From Spirochaetia bacterium (GTDB lineage Bacteria; Spirochaetota; Spirochaetia; Treponematales; Breznakiellaceae), in NCBI GenBank assembly GCA_025997495.1, contig BNUR01000175.1:1-5086 (forward strand): a stretch of DNA of 5,086 bases, written 5' to 3'. The notes below the pieces were generated by a model. That model did not search any database and was not told the origin of the DNA. It was given only the letters and a program-made list of their open reading frames with translations. Shown here one piece after another: positions 4,264 through 5,086 of the stretch. Both the position numbers and the translations under genes were made by a program. How positions within the stretch are numbered: the first letter of the stretch is position 1; every line of letters begins with the position of its first letter.

Positions 4264-5086
4264 CTAATTGGTTTGTCTGCAGTAGGTATCGATAAAGGCA
4301 AATACCCCGCGAAACCACCGATCTGGATCCACCCGAACACTTTCGGCATGCGCCGCCCCATCAAAGATCTCCAGGGCCGTAGCCGTAAACCCCGCCTGCT
4401 GCCGCGCCTCCGTCATGCGAACCGACATCCGGGTGGGGACGAAATGGTCATCACCGCCATGGATAAACAGTACCGGTGTTGGGCCGGACAGGACATCCCG
4501 GAGGGGAGAAACCGTATAGATGCTGTAACCCCGGAAGATCCGTATAAAGATATTGCCAAGCGCCAGGGCGGGATACGCGATACAAACCGGAACATGGGAT
4601 AGCCGGTAGATGGTAATAGCCATATCTGCGGCGGAAGTGAAGGGGCAGTCGGCGATGATCCCATCAATTTTTTGAGCCCCGATGGGCAGGTACTGCAGCG
4701 CCGTGGCGGCCCCCATGGATTCCCCCGCAAGTATTAAATGGCTGGCGCCGGGAAACCGGGAACGGGTCCAGTCCACCACCGCGTCAAGATCGTACTTCTC
4801 ATGATAGCCGAAGCTGGGGATGGGACATGTTCCCTCAGGGCTGTCTCCGCAGCCGGGCAAATCAACCATCACCACATTCCAGCCCCGTTCAATAAAGCCC
4901 TGAGCATACTTTATCATCGTATAATGATCCGCAACGATACCGTGGAGGAGGATGACTGAATCTGCGTCCAAGGAGGACGGCGCATCCAAGGAGGACGGTG
5001 CGTCCAAGGAGGACGGTGCGTCCAAGGAGGACGGTGCGTCCAAGGAGGACGGTGCGGCCAAGGAAGATCTTGCTTTCGCAAGGGAG
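4264..5086 (-). CDS. Alpha/beta hydrolase (serine esterase type), 5' end outside window, with hexapeptide repeats
   Basis: The frame is open to the right edge, so the start lies outside. A TTG at 5061 could be called, but it falls inside the repeat and would leave the fold without its first strands. Counting residues from that TTG, the catalytic features are as follows. The oxyanion motif LLHG is at 38-41. VDLPGCGDS is at 66-74. The nucleophile elbow GESMG is at 113-117 with Ser115. GGDDHFVP at 202-209 has Asp205 as the likely acid, and His238 in GAAHAES is the base. All parts of the Ser-Asp-His triad are present. The likely activity is ester or thioester hydrolysis; the substrate is unknown. 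Just before the first core strand (DSVILLHG) stand five APSSLD copies and a decayed ARSSLA copy, probably a flexible surface loop. It is the first seen gene of the operon with thioesterase and hinT; its TAG overlaps the next ribosome site. Confidence 0.9.
   Translation of the reverse strand, partial: SLAKARSSLAAPSSLDAPSSLDAPSSLDAPSSLDAPSSLDADSVILLHGIVADHYTMIKYAQGFIERGWNVVMVDLPGCGDSPEGTCPIPSFGYHEKYDLDAVVDWTRSRFPGASHLILAGESMGAATALQYLPIGAQKIDGIIADCPFTSAADMAITIYRLSHVPVCIAYPALALGNIFIRIFRGYSIYTVSPLRDVLSGPTPVLFIHGGDDHFVPTRMSVRMTEARQQAGFTATALEIFDGAAHAESVRVDPDRWFRGVFAFIDTYCRQTN
4966..5073 (-). repeat. 18-base minisatellite encoding APSSLD repeats
   Basis: Five tandem 18-base units (4966-5055) differ from each other by at most one base or so. 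The three rightmost complete units on the plus strand are identical (consensus GCGTCCAAGGAGGACGGT). A sixth, diverged unit (5056-5073) encodes ARSSLA. Because the unit is six codons long, gain or loss of copies keeps the hydrolase frame. The near-identity of the units points to recent expansion. Next to it, at 5069-5082, a 5-base inverted repeat forms a GAAA-loop hairpin on the coding strand. Confidence 0.95.

Noticed and set aside
5059..5061. TTG at 5061 as the start of the alpha/beta hydrolase
   Set aside because: It lies in the diverged repeat copy, with no proper ribosome site. The frame is open to the edge and the fold needs strands before LLHG.
4966..5073. CRISPR array
   Set aside because: The units are 18 bases, directly adjacent and without spacers.
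4966..5086. Plus-strand reading of the minisatellite as ASKEDG repeats, with AAGGAGG ribosome-like sites in each unit
   Set aside because: An 18-base unit keeps all frames open by arithmetic. The hydrolase motifs fix the minus strand as coding, and no plus-strand gene follows the ribosome-like sites.

Overview
The window looks like ordinary chromosomal DNA from a diderm bacterium. A spirochaete, perhaps a gut-type Treponema, is my best guess. This rests on a lipoprotein signal with a relaxed lipobox (Phe at -3), a small signal-peptide-bearing beta-barrel protein, a long poly-G tract in a lipoprotein gene, and strong AGGAGG ribosome sites. It is an inference from style, not from any marker gene. 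I see no rRNA, tRNA, transposase, phage, CRISPR or toxin-antitoxin genes.

Left part (1-1913): the 3' end of an unrecognised rightward gene runs in from the edge, with a possible frame break near 58. A non-coding stretch with small hairpins follows, then a strong leftward terminator. A leftward lipoprotein gene (396-1007) and a rightward outer-membrane beta-barrel gene (1084-1860) are transcribed divergently. Their predicted promoters overlap almost completely at the -35 element. The lipoprotein gene carries a run of ten G that could switch it off by slippage, and the barrel mRNA may be leaderless. These two cell-envelope genes are the most interesting part of the window.

Middle (1914-3519): a good promoter and ribosome site drive an 80-residue single-span membrane protein (2003-2245). 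It is followed 65 bases later by a cation/proton antiporter of the NHA/SLC9B branch of CPA2 (2311-3519), probably in one transcript.

Right part (3497-5086, leftward): a tight three-gene operon encodes an alpha/beta hydrolase (5' end off the window), an FlK-like hotdog acyl-CoA thioesterase with an intact Thr-Glu-His triad, and a HinT-type HIT hydrolase. Spacings are 12 bases and a 4-base ATGA overlap. The hydrolase has an in-frame minisatellite of 18-base units (five APSSLD copies plus one decayed copy) just before its first catalytic-core strand. The operon's last gene overlaps the antiporter tail to tail by 23 bases.

No undescribed multi-gene system is evident. The observations worth testing are the poly-G switch, the hydrolase minisatellite and the back-to-back promoter.
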